Assembly (NCBI RefSeq): GCF_026343125.1
Contig: NZ_JAPEMB010000001.1
Span: forward strand, 4,159,501 to 4,223,500
Source: Streptomyces sp. NBC_00094
GTDB lineage: Bacteria > Actinomycetota > Actinomycetes > Streptomycetales > Streptomycetaceae
DNA: 64,000 nt
Direction: 5' to 3'
This document shows positions 26,020-34,443 of the stretch, one piece after another. Under the pieces are notes generated by a model. That model saw nothing but the letters and a program-made list of their open reading frames with translations, had not been told where the DNA came from and did no database searches. How positions within the stretch are numbered: the stretch's first letter is position 1; the number at the start of each line of letters is the position of its first letter. A program made the position numbers and the translations under genes.

Positions 26020-26325
26020 ATGGCAAGCATCCGTACCGCCCGCGTTCTCGCCGCTGCCGCCGCCCTGCCCCTCGCCGCCGCGCTCTTCACCGGGGTGGCC
26101 CAGGCCGACAACGGTGGGTTCGCGGACGACGGATCGAACACGAGCGTCGCCACGATCATCGGCAGCGGCGTGGGTGGGGACAACAACGGAAACTCGACCA
26201 CCACGCAGCAGGTGGCGACCGGTTCCGGTGCCTCCAACCAGAACAACACGGCGAGCGTGAACGGCTCCGCGTTCACCCACATCGACCAGTCGAACGCGGT
26301 GGTGAACTTCTACCCGTGGTGGTAG
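26020..26325 (+). CDS. Small exported Asn/Gly/Ser-rich protein
   Basis: 101 residues from ATG 26020, with CGGAGGAA six bases upstream. A typical Sec signal peptide ends at AQA (about residue 30). The mature 70 residues are rich in Asn, Gly, Ser, Thr and Gln (DNNGNSTTTQQVATGSG, NQNNTASVNGSAF) and end in FYPWW. There is no Cys. The composition recalls surface amyloids, where Gln/Asn ladders alternate with small residues, but it does not match chaplin or rodlin consensus motifs. It is monocistronic, preceded by a 400-bp leader region (25607-26019) with no other gene. Function unknown; a wall or hyphal-surface role is inference. Confidence 0.75.
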   Translation: MASIRTARVLAAAAALPLAAALFTGVAQADNGGFADDGSNTSVATIIGSGVGGDNNGNSTTTQQVATGSGASNQNNTASVNGSAFTHIDQSNAVVNFYPWW

Positions 26326-26389
26326 TCGGCAGCAGCACGGGAGCCGGCCCGGCGGGGGGTGTGACCGCGGTGTGAACGACGGCCTGTGC

Positions 26390-26409
26390 GCCGGTACTTC
26401 GGTACCGGC
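26390..26409. terminator. Short hairpin with UUCG tetraloop
   Basis: GCCGGTAC-TTCG-GTACCGGC, a perfect 8-bp stem closing on a C(UUCG)G loop, 65 bp after the small exported protein gene. Confidence 0.65.
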
Positions 26410-26457
26410 GTGCGGGCCGTCCGGCGTTCGCGCGCCCGGGGCGTACGGTCGCCGACC

Positions 26458-26491
26458 TTGACAGGGGTCCTGAATCTGACGGACAGTCAGA
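26458..26491 (+). promoter_or_regulatory. Candidate promoter with TetR-type operator for the acyl-CoA operon
   Basis: A consensus -35 TTGACA (26458-26463) is followed at -10 distance by a perfect inverted repeat TCTGAC-N5-GTCAGA (26475-26480 and 26486-26491). The repeat would sit over the -10 element and block transcription when bound. It lies 32 bp before the first acyl-CoA dehydrogenase gene. No regulator gene is adjacent. Confidence 0.6.
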
Positions 26492-26522
26492 AACCTCAGT
26501 CGTCCCACGGGAGGCCGTCGCC

Positions 26523-27701
26523 GTGCACCTCGCCCCGACCGAGCGGCAGCTACGGCTGCGCGCCGAACTCCGCGCGTACTTCCGCGAGGTGATGCCCGAC
26601 GGCCCGCCTCCTTCCGAGGACACCGCGGCCCAGCGCCTCCTGCTCCGCCGGATCGGTGCGGACGGGCTGCTCGGCCTCGGCTGGCCCGAGGAGTACGGCG
26701 GGCAGGGGCGCGGCCCCGACGAGCAGTTCGTCTTCTTCGACGAGGCCTACCGGGCTGGCGCCCCCGTCTCCATGGTCACCCTCAACACCGTCGGACCCAC
26801 CCTGATGAGGTACGGGAGCGACGAGCAGAAGGCCTACTTCCTGCCCCGCATCCTGCGCGGCGAGACGGTCTTCGCCATCGGCTACAGCGAGCCCGAGGCC
26901 GGCACGGACCTCGCCTCCCTGCGGACCCGAGCGGTACGGGACGGAGCGGGAGAGGGAGCGGACTGGCTGATCGACGGGCAGAAGATCTTCACCTCCAACG
27001 CCCAGAACGCCGACTGGATCTGGCTCGCCTGCCGCACCGACCCCGACGCGCCGCCGCACCGGGGCATCTCCATCGTCCTCGTGCCCACCGACGCGCCCGG
27101 CTTCTCCTGGACCCCGATCGCGACCGTCGGCGGGCTGACGACGACCGCCACCTACTACGACGGGATCCGGGTCCAGGCCGGAAACCTCGTCGGTCCCGAG
27201 CACGGTGGCTGGGGTCTCATCACCGAGCAGCTCAACCACGAGCGGGTCGCGCTCGCGGCGATCGGTATGCAGGCCGAGGACTTCTTCGCGGCCGCCCTCG
27301 ACCGGGCGCGTACCCCCGATCCGGTGACGGGGCGGCGCCGCATTGACGAGCCGTGGATCCGGATCCGAGCCGCCGAAGCGCATGCCCGACTCGCGGCAAC
27401 GCGCCTGCTCAACTGGCGTTTGGTGGGGGACGTGGGGGCCGGCCGGCTGGCACCCGGGGACGCGAGCGGGGTGAAGTTCGCGGGAACCGAATCGGCGGTC
27501 GAGGTGTATCGAATATGTCAGGAGATCGCGGGCGGGGCGGGGACGGTGCGGGCGGGTTCGCCGGGTGAGTTCGACGGCGGCGAGCTGGAGCGCATGAACC
27601 GGGCCGCGCAGATCAACACCTTCGGGGGAGGGGTGAGCGAGGTGCAGCGCGAGATCGTCGCGAGGATGCGGCTCGGCATGAAGGGGAGGGGGCGGCGATG
27701 A
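26523..27701 (+). CDS. Acyl-CoA dehydrogenase (FadE29-like, igr-type)
   Basis: 392 residues from GTG 26523, with GGGAGG nine bases upstream. Full acyl-CoA dehydrogenase fold: helical N domain, FAD-binding beta domain with IGYSEPEAGTDLASLRTRA and WLIDGQKIFTSNAQNADW, and helical C domain ending in INTFGGGVSEVQREIVARMRLGM. With the 345-residue partner at 28758 it matches the FadE28/FadE29 pair that forms an alpha2beta2 enzyme acting on short CoA side chains of sterols in Mycobacterium tuberculosis. First gene of a five-gene operon; its stop overlaps the next start (ATGA). Substrate is inferred from context only. Confidence 0.88.
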   Translation: MHLAPTERQLRLRAELRAYFREVMPDGPPPSEDTAAQRLLLRRIGADGLLGLGWPEEYGGQGRGPDEQFVFFDEAYRAGAPVSMVTLNTVGPTLMRYGSDEQKAYFLPRILRGETVFAIGYSEPEAGTDLASLRTRAVRDGAGEGADWLIDGQKIFTSNAQNADWIWLACRTDPDAPPHRGISIVLVPTDAPGFSWTPIATVGGLTTTATYYDGIRVQAGNLVGPEHGGWGLITEQLNHERVALAAIGMQAEDFFAAALDRARTPDPVTGRRRIDEPWIRIRAAEAHARLAATRLLNWRLVGDVGAGRLAPGDASGVKFAGTESAVEVYRICQEIAGGAGTVRAGSPGEFDGGELERMNRAAQINTFGGGVSEVQREIVARMRLGMKGRGRR

Positions 27702-28756
27702 GCGGTAAGGAGACGGCACCGGACGAGTTGTACGAGCGGCTCGCCGCCTACGAGGGGCGGCCGGCAGCCACCGCCGGCATCGGCAAGGACGCGGTCAACC
27801 TGCCCATGATCCGGCACTGGTGCGAGGCCATGGGGGACGCCCACCCGGCGTACGAGGGGCCGGGGGCGGTCGCGCCCCCGACGATGCTCCAGGCCTGGAC
27901 GATGGGCGGTCTCTCCGGGCACACCGACCGCTCCGGCGCGTACGACGAGCTGTCCGCGCTCCTCGACGGCGCCGGGTACACCTCGGTGGTCGCGACCGAC
28001 TGCGAGCAGGAGTACCTGCGACCGCTGCGGCCGGGGGACGCGATCACCTTCGACGCCGTCATCGAGTCCGTGTCCCCGCGCAAGACCACCAAGCTCGGGA
28101 CCGGGCACTTCGTCACGACCCGGATGGACGTCCTGGCGGACGGCGAGCTCGCGGGCACCCACCGCTTCCGGATCCTCAAGTACGCGCCCGCCGCCCGCCC
28201 AGCGAAGCCGGGCGTGAACCCCCCGGAGCCCGCCGCGCATCCCCTGGAGTCCGCCGCCCATCCGCCGGAGTCCGCCGTGCGGGCCCCGGAGCCCGCCGTC
28301 GTGACACCCCGGCGGCCCCGTCCGGTGATCAACCGGGACAACGCCGGATTCTGGGAGGGCGTGGCCGCGCACCGGCTGCTCGTCCAGCGCTGCGGCGACT
28401 GCGCGACCCTGCGCTTCCCCTGGCTGCCGGGATGCGCCGACTGCGGCTCGCGGGAGTGGGACACGGTCGAGGCGAGCGGCGCCGGGACCGTCTACTCGTA
28501 CGTGGTGATGCACCACCCGCCCTTCCCGGCCTTCGACCCGCCGTACACGGTCGGGCTGATCGAACTGGCCGAGGGCGTGCGGATGGTCAGCAACGTGGTG
28601 GGCGTGCCGTACGACAAGGTCCGGATCGGGATGCCGGTGCGGCTGGAGTTCCTGCGGGTCGACGACGAGTTGGAGCTCCCCGTCTTCCGCGCCGACACGG
28701 AAGCACGTACGGAAGCGGAAGCGGAAGCAGGACCGGAAGCGGAAGGGGAGGGCTGA
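27698..28756 (+). CDS. MaoC-like / DUF35 OB-fold fusion (ChsH2-like)
   Basis: 352 residues. N-terminal MaoC-like hot-dog domain (about 10-160: VNLPMIRHWCEAMGDAHPAY, QEYLRPLRPGD). A Pro/Ala/Glu linker of near repeats (PEPAAHP, LESAAHP, PESAV) follows, then a C-terminal DUF35 domain with four-Cys zinc ribbon (CGDCATLRFPWLPGCADC) and an OB fold. In ChsH2 of M. tuberculosis the first domain pairs with ChsH1 as an enoyl-CoA hydratase and the DUF35 part binds the aldolase Ltp2. Domain order and neighbours agree. The C-terminal EAEAEAGPEAEGEG is low complexity from GGAAGC repeats. Confidence 0.88.
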   Translation: MSGKETAPDELYERLAAYEGRPAATAGIGKDAVNLPMIRHWCEAMGDAHPAYEGPGAVAPPTMLQAWTMGGLSGHTDRSGAYDELSALLDGAGYTSVVATDCEQEYLRPLRPGDAITFDAVIESVSPRKTTKLGTGHFVTTRMDVLADGELAGTHRFRILKYAPAARPAKPGVNPPEPAAHPLESAAHPPESAVRAPEPAVVTPRRPRPVINRDNAGFWEGVAAHRLLVQRCGDCATLRFPWLPGCADCGSREWDTVEASGAGTVYSYVVMHHPPFPAFDPPYTVGLIELAEGVRMVSNVVGVPYDKVRIGMPVRLEFLRVDDELELPVFRADTEARTEAEAEAGPEAEGEG

Positions 28757-28757
28757 G

Positions 28758-29795
28758 ATGGACTTCACCCCCACCGAGGAGCAGGAGGCCGCCCGGGACC
28801 TGGCCGCGCGGATCTTCGGCGACCTCGCCACCCACGAGCGGCTCGCGGCGGCCGGCACCGGCAGTGACGCCGAGTTGTGGAAGGCCCTCTGCGCGGCCGG
28901 GCTCCCCGGCGCCGTCGAGGAGATCGGCATGCTCGGCCTCGTCCTCCTCCTGGAGGAGCAGGGGCGTACGACGGCGCAGGTGCCACTCGCCGCGAGCGGG
29001 GTGTACGGGATCCTCGCCGTCGCCCGGCACGGCACCGAGGAGCAGTGCGCCCGGCTCCTGCCGGGCCTCCGCGACGGTACGACGGTGGTGACGGGCGCCC
29101 TTCCCGCGACCGGCGGGGTCGTGGCGGACGAGGGGCGGCTCGGCGGGACCGTCGACTGGGTGCCGTGGCTCAGGGACGCCACCCACGTCCTCGTACCGGA
29201 CGCGGAGCGCGGACTGTGGCTGGTCCGCACCGAGGACGCGGCCCGGGTCGAGACCGTCGAGCTCACCGCACCCTGGTCCGCCGGGCGGCTCGTGCTCGAC
29301 GGGACACCCGCCGAGCGGATCGGACGACCGGACGATCCCGGGCCCTACGAGGAGGTGCTCGCCGCCGCCCGTACCGCCTTCGCCGGGCTGCAGGCCGGGG
29401 TCTGTGCCGGTTCGCTGGCCAGGGCCGTGGCGTACACGTCGGTGCGGGAGCAGTTCGGGCGCCCGCTCTCCACGCACCAGGCGGTGCAGCTGCGGGCAGC
29501 CGACGCCCACATGGACACCGAGGCGATCCGGGTCACGACCTACGAGGCGGCCTGGCGGTACGACGAGGGGCTGGACGCCGGCGGGGCCGCGCTGACCGCC
29601 GCCTGGTGGGCCTCCGAGGCGGGCAAGCGGGTCGTGCACACCGGGCAGCACCTCCACGGCGGCATGGGCGCCGACCTCGACCACCCCGTCCACCGGCACT
29701 TCCTGTGGGGCCGGCAGCTCGACGCCTATCTGGGCTGCGGCACCGAACTCCTCGCCGAACTCGGCGACCTGCTCGCGAACGGAGACCTGTCATGA
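28758..29795 (+). CDS. Acyl-CoA dehydrogenase (FadE28-like partner subunit)
   Basis: 345 residues, ATG 28758 one base after the preceding stop. MDFTPTEEQEAARDLAARIF opens the helical N domain. The flavin-domain signatures are weak (no YSEPEAG-like loop; the region reads ALPATGGVVADEGRLGGTVDWVPW), but the C domain is clear: REQFGRPLSTHQAVQLRAADAHM and HTGQHLHGGMGADLDHPVHRHFLWGRQ. Degenerate flavin-domain motifs are typical of one chain in the mycobacterial heterotetrameric dehydrogenases, so this is probably the partner of the 26523 gene product. The next gene overlaps its stop by 4 bp. Confidence 0.86.
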   Translation: MDFTPTEEQEAARDLAARIFGDLATHERLAAAGTGSDAELWKALCAAGLPGAVEEIGMLGLVLLLEEQGRTTAQVPLAASGVYGILAVARHGTEEQCARLLPGLRDGTTVVTGALPATGGVVADEGRLGGTVDWVPWLRDATHVLVPDAERGLWLVRTEDAARVETVELTAPWSAGRLVLDGTPAERIGRPDDPGPYEEVLAAARTAFAGLQAGVCAGSLARAVAYTSVREQFGRPLSTHQAVQLRAADAHMDTEAIRVTTYEAAWRYDEGLDAGGAALTAAWWASEAGKRVVHTGQHLHGGMGADLDHPVHRHFLWGRQLDAYLGCGTELLAELGDLLANGDLS

Positions 29796-30199
29796 GCCCT
29801 GCCACCGGCCCCGGTGTGCGGCCCGGGGACGAGCTGCCGCCGCTGCGGATCCCCGTCACCCGCACCCTGATCGTCGCCGGGGCCGTGGCCTCCCGTGACT
29901 ACCAGGACGTGCACCACGACGCCGAACTCGCCCGGGAGAAGGGCTCCCCGGACATCTTCATGAACATCCTCACGACCAACGGACTCGTCGGCCGGTACAT
30001 CACCGACCACTTCGGGCCCCGGTCGGTGCTGCGCAGAGTCGCCATCCGGCTCGGCGCCCCCAACTACCCCGGGGACACGATGACGCTGACCGGGACGGTC
30101 ACCGGGGTGGCCGGGGACACGGCCACGGTCCGGGTCGTCGGGGCCAACGGCCTGGGACACCACGTCACCGGGACGGTCACCGTGGAGGTGGCGCCATGA
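29792..30199 (+). CDS. MaoC-like hydratase small subunit (ChsH1-like)
   Basis: 135 residues, ATG 29792 overlapping the previous stop (ATGA). A single hot-dog domain: LPPLRIPVTRTLIVAGAVASRDYQDVHHDAELAREKG carries the Asp and His of the hydratase-2 site, followed by DIFMNILTTNGLVGRYITDHFG and APNYPGDTMTLTGTVTG. ChsH1 alone is a half enzyme that joins ChsH2. Together they would hydrate a 17(20)-enoyl-CoA-type substrate if the steroid analogy holds. Starts earlier in the frame would run through the dehydrogenase gene and are rejected. Confidence 0.87.
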   Translation: MSPATGPGVRPGDELPPLRIPVTRTLIVAGAVASRDYQDVHHDAELAREKGSPDIFMNILTTNGLVGRYITDHFGPRSVLRRVAIRLGAPNYPGDTMTLTGTVTGVAGDTATVRVVGANGLGHHVTGTVTVEVAP

Positions 30200-31362
30200 G
30201 CGTCCGTACCCGGGACAGCCTCGGCGGGCGGGCGGCCGTCGTCGGCATCGGGGCGACGGAGTTCTCCAAGGACTCGGGCCGCAGCGAACTCTCCCTCGCC
30301 GTCGAGGCGGTCCGGGCAGCCCTCGACGACGCCGGACTCACCCCCGGCGACGTCGACGGCCTGGTCACCTTCACGATGGACACCAACCCCGAGATCACCG
30401 TCGCCCAGGCGTCCGGCATCGGTGAGCTGTCCTTCTTCTCCCGCGTGCACTACGGCGGCGGAGCCGCCTGCGCCACCGTCCAGCAGGCCGCGCTCGCCGT
30501 CGCCAGTGGCGTCGCCGAAGTCGTCGTCTGCTACCGGGCGTTCAACGAGCGCTCGGGGCGCCGCTTCGGCTCCGGCGTCCAGCAGCGCGAACCCTCCGCC
30601 GAGGGCACCGCGCTCGGCTGGCAGCTTCCCTTCGGGCTGCTCACCCCGGCCTCCTGGGTCGCCATGGCCGCCCAGCGCTACCTCCACACCTACGGGCTGA
30701 CCCCGGACGCCTTCGGCCATGTCGCCGTCACCGACCGGCGGTACGCGGCGAACAACCCCGCCGCGTACTTCCACGGGAAGCCGATCACCCTCGCGGACCA
30801 CGCGGCCTCGCGCTGGATCGTCGAGCCGCTCCGGCTCCTCGACTGCTGCCAGGAGACCGACGGCGGCCAGGCGATCGTCGTCACCTCCGTCGAGCGCGCC
30901 CGCGACCTGCCCCGGCCGCCCGCCGTGATCCTGGCGGCGGCGCAGGGCGCCGGACGGAAGCAGGAGGCCATGACCAGCTTCTACCGGGACGAGTTGGCCG
31001 GGCTCCCCGAGATGAGCGTGGTCGCCCGACAGCTCTGGCGGACCTCGGGGCTCGCGCCGGCCGACATCGACGTGGGCATCCTCTACGACCACTTCACCCC
31101 GTTCGTGCTGATGCAGTTGGAGGAGTTCGGCTTCTGCAAGCCGGGGGAGGCGGCGGAGTTCGTCGCGGCCGACGCCCTGCCGATCAACACCCACGGCGGT
31201 CAGCTCGGCGAGGCCTACCTGCACGGCATGAACGGGATCGCGGAGGCGGTGCGGCAACTGCGCGGCACCTCGGTGAACCAGATACCCGGCGCGGCCCGGA
31301 CCCTGGTCACGGCGGGGACGGGGGTTCCCACGTCCGGGTTGATCCTGGGCGCGGACGGCTGA
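30196..31362 (+). CDS. Thiolase-fold lipid-transfer protein / aldolase (Ltp2-like)
   Basis: 388 residues, ATG 30196 overlapping the previous stop. Thiolase-like fold: AAVVGIGATEFSKDSGRSELSLAVEAVRAALDDAGL at the N terminus, HYGGGAACATVQQAALAVASG in the middle, and LPINTHGGQLGEAYLHGMNG near the C terminus. This matches the SCP-x/Ltp2 family rather than true thiolases. In the igr operon Ltp2 with the DUF35 domain of ChsH2 cleaves the hydrated sterol side chain by a retro-aldol step, releasing propionyl-CoA. Last gene of the operon. A short remnant gene follows after 60 bp. Confidence 0.88.
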   Translation: MSVRTRDSLGGRAAVVGIGATEFSKDSGRSELSLAVEAVRAALDDAGLTPGDVDGLVTFTMDTNPEITVAQASGIGELSFFSRVHYGGGAACATVQQAALAVASGVAEVVVCYRAFNERSGRRFGSGVQQREPSAEGTALGWQLPFGLLTPASWVAMAAQRYLHTYGLTPDAFGHVAVTDRRYAANNPAAYFHGKPITLADHAASRWIVEPLRLLDCCQETDGGQAIVVTSVERARDLPRPPAVILAAAQGAGRKQEAMTSFYRDELAGLPEMSVVARQLWRTSGLAPADIDVGILYDHFTPFVLMQLEEFGFCKPGEAAEFVAADALPINTHGGQLGEAYLHGMNGIAEAVRQLRGTSVNQIPGAARTLVTAGTGVPTSGLILGADG

Positions 31363-31428
31363 CACGACGGCCCCAGCGGTGGCCGGGCGGCTCTTCACTC
31401 GCGCCATGAGCACCCACGTACCACCTTC

Positions 31429-31779
31429 GCCGTCACTGTCACCGTCACCCTCTCCTTCGTCCGCGCCTGGAACCGGGAGGTGCGGCGCCTCGGCTACCTG
31501 CCCGGCTACTACAGCAGCGCCGAGACCGGGATCCGGCACATCGAGGGGGAGCGGAAGGCGGGCACGCAGGATCTGCCGTCGGTGCTGTGGTTCGCGCGCC
31601 GGCGGGGCCGGCCCGCGCTGTACACGGAGGCCGTGCTGCACCCGCAGGCCTGGGTGCCGCACGCCCGGATCCACCAGCACACGGGCAACGTCACCGAGTC
31701 GTACGGAGGGCGCCGGATGCCGATCGACCGCAGCGCGGTGGACGCGCCCGTGGCCCGGGTCACGGGCGCCGGAACCTGA
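31429..31779 (+). pseudogene. 5'-truncated DUF1906 (Rv2525c-like glycoside-hydrolase fold) remnant
   Basis: In one frame the translation from about 31429 reads FVRAWNREVRRLGYLPGYYSS, then IRHIEG, LPSVLWFARR, ARIHQHTGNVTESYGG and IDRSAVDAPVA. This is the C-terminal half of the DUF1906 domain, whose usual features are GYxxGxYSS, the W-A-R strand, HQY-like segment and the terminal GGxxxxIDRxxxD. The N-terminal half and signal peptide are missing, with sequence immediately upstream giving no homologous residues and only the ltp2-like stop 60 bp before. A GTG at 31480 gives a 99-residue frame that might still be translated, but a truncated remnant is the better reading. Confidence 0.65.
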
Positions 31780-31962
31780 CGACGGAGAAGCCCCCGAACC
31801 CCCACTCCCCTCCGCCCGCCCCTCCACCCCGACCCTGACGCCGACGGCGGGCGACTCCACCCAGAGGAGGTGTGACCGCCGCCGTTCCTCCGACCTGAGG
31901 CGGACCCCGGTTCGGGACCTGGGGCCGATCCGCAGGGCGCGGCGCGCTCCTAGCGTGGAGTC

Positions 31963-32520
31963 ATGACTCCGCCACCCTCTGGCCCCGTCTGCGCCGGCGC
32001 CTCCACGGTCGCCCTCGGCCACGCGCCGTACCCGTCGTTCTCCTCGTACGTACGGGCGCGCGGCCCCGTGCTGCTGCGCACCGCGCGTTCCCTGACGGCC
32101 AACCCGTCCGACGCCGAGGACCTCCTCCAGACCGCGCTCGCCAAGACCTTCGTCGCCTGGGAGCGCATCGAGGACCACCGCGCCCTGGACGGCTACGTCC
32201 GCCGCGCGCTCCTGAACACCCGTACGTCGCAGTGGCGCAAGCGCAGGGTCGACGAGTTCGCCTGCGAGGAACTGCCGGAGCCCGTCGGCCTCCCGGAGCC
32301 CGACCCGGCCGACCGCCAGGTGCTGCACGACGCGATGTGGCGCGCGGTGATGAAGCTGCCGGAGCGCCAGCGCCAGATGGTGGTCCTCCGGTACTACGAG
32401 GACCTCAGCGAGGCCCAGACCGCCGAGGTGCTCGGGGTGTCGGTCGGCACGGTCAAGAGCGCGGTGTCCCGGGCGCTCGGCAAGCTCCGCGAGGACCCGG
32501 AGCTGACTCCCGTACGGTGA
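31963..32520 (+). CDS. SigE-family ECF RNA polymerase sigma factor
   Basis: 185 residues, ATG 31963 after GTGGAG. Region 2 is present (FSSYVRARGPVLLRTARSLTANPSDAEDLLQTALAKTFVAWERI, the last part being 2.2-2.4), and region 4 (LPERQRQMVVLRYYEDLSEAQTAEVLGVSVGTVKSAVSRALGKL) forms the -35-binding helix-turn-helix. No anti-sigma gene follows, and no extra C-terminal domain is seen. The first 25 residues are not conserved. The group-specific SigE-like label follows the pattern of actinobacterial SigE-family sigma factors; target promoters cannot be read. Confidence 0.92.
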   Translation: MTPPPSGPVCAGASTVALGHAPYPSFSSYVRARGPVLLRTARSLTANPSDAEDLLQTALAKTFVAWERIEDHRALDGYVRRALLNTRTSQWRKRRVDEFACEELPEPVGLPEPDPADRQVLHDAMWRAVMKLPERQRQMVVLRYYEDLSEAQTAEVLGVSVGTVKSAVSRALGKLREDPELTPVR

Positions 32521-32576
32521 AAACCGGTGGAAACCCGCTGTGAACGAGGCGGTCGAGAGGGGGAAGAGCGGCTTCC

Positions 32577-32630
32577 GCCAGTGATCACTGGCAATTTACG
32601 TACTCCCGGGTAGTGACATACCGCGCGGTA
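32577..32630. promoter_or_regulatory. Two palindromes upstream of the acyl-CoA ligase gene
   Basis: A perfect 16-bp palindrome GCCAGTGATCACTGGC (32577-32592) and a perfect 12-bp palindrome TACCGCGCGGTA (32619-32630) lie 97 and 59 bp before the ligase start. Either may be a TetR- or GntR-type operator. The first sits just after the sigma-factor gene. Confidence 0.6.
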
Positions 32631-32688
32631 CGTGCGCAGAATCGCCACACCCTTTTCTGCCACGTAGCGCCCACCGGGAGGACGCCCC

Positions 32689-34341
<1,653 letters not shown>

Positions 34342-34361
34342 TCACGGCGCCGGACGAGCGA

Positions 34362-34443
34362 GGGGGAGGGCTTCGGCCCTCCCCCTTCGCGTGCAGTACC
34401 TACGGGGTGTCTTGCCGATCCGGCCGGATCGGCAAGACACCCC
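34362..34443. terminator. Two tandem terminator hairpins between convergent genes
   Basis: The first is a 10-bp stem with UUCG loop (34362-34371, 34376-34385). The second is a perfect, loop-less 40-bp palindrome (34404-34423 with 34424-34443) ending one base before the TAG of the leftward gene (34446-34444). Confidence 0.9.
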
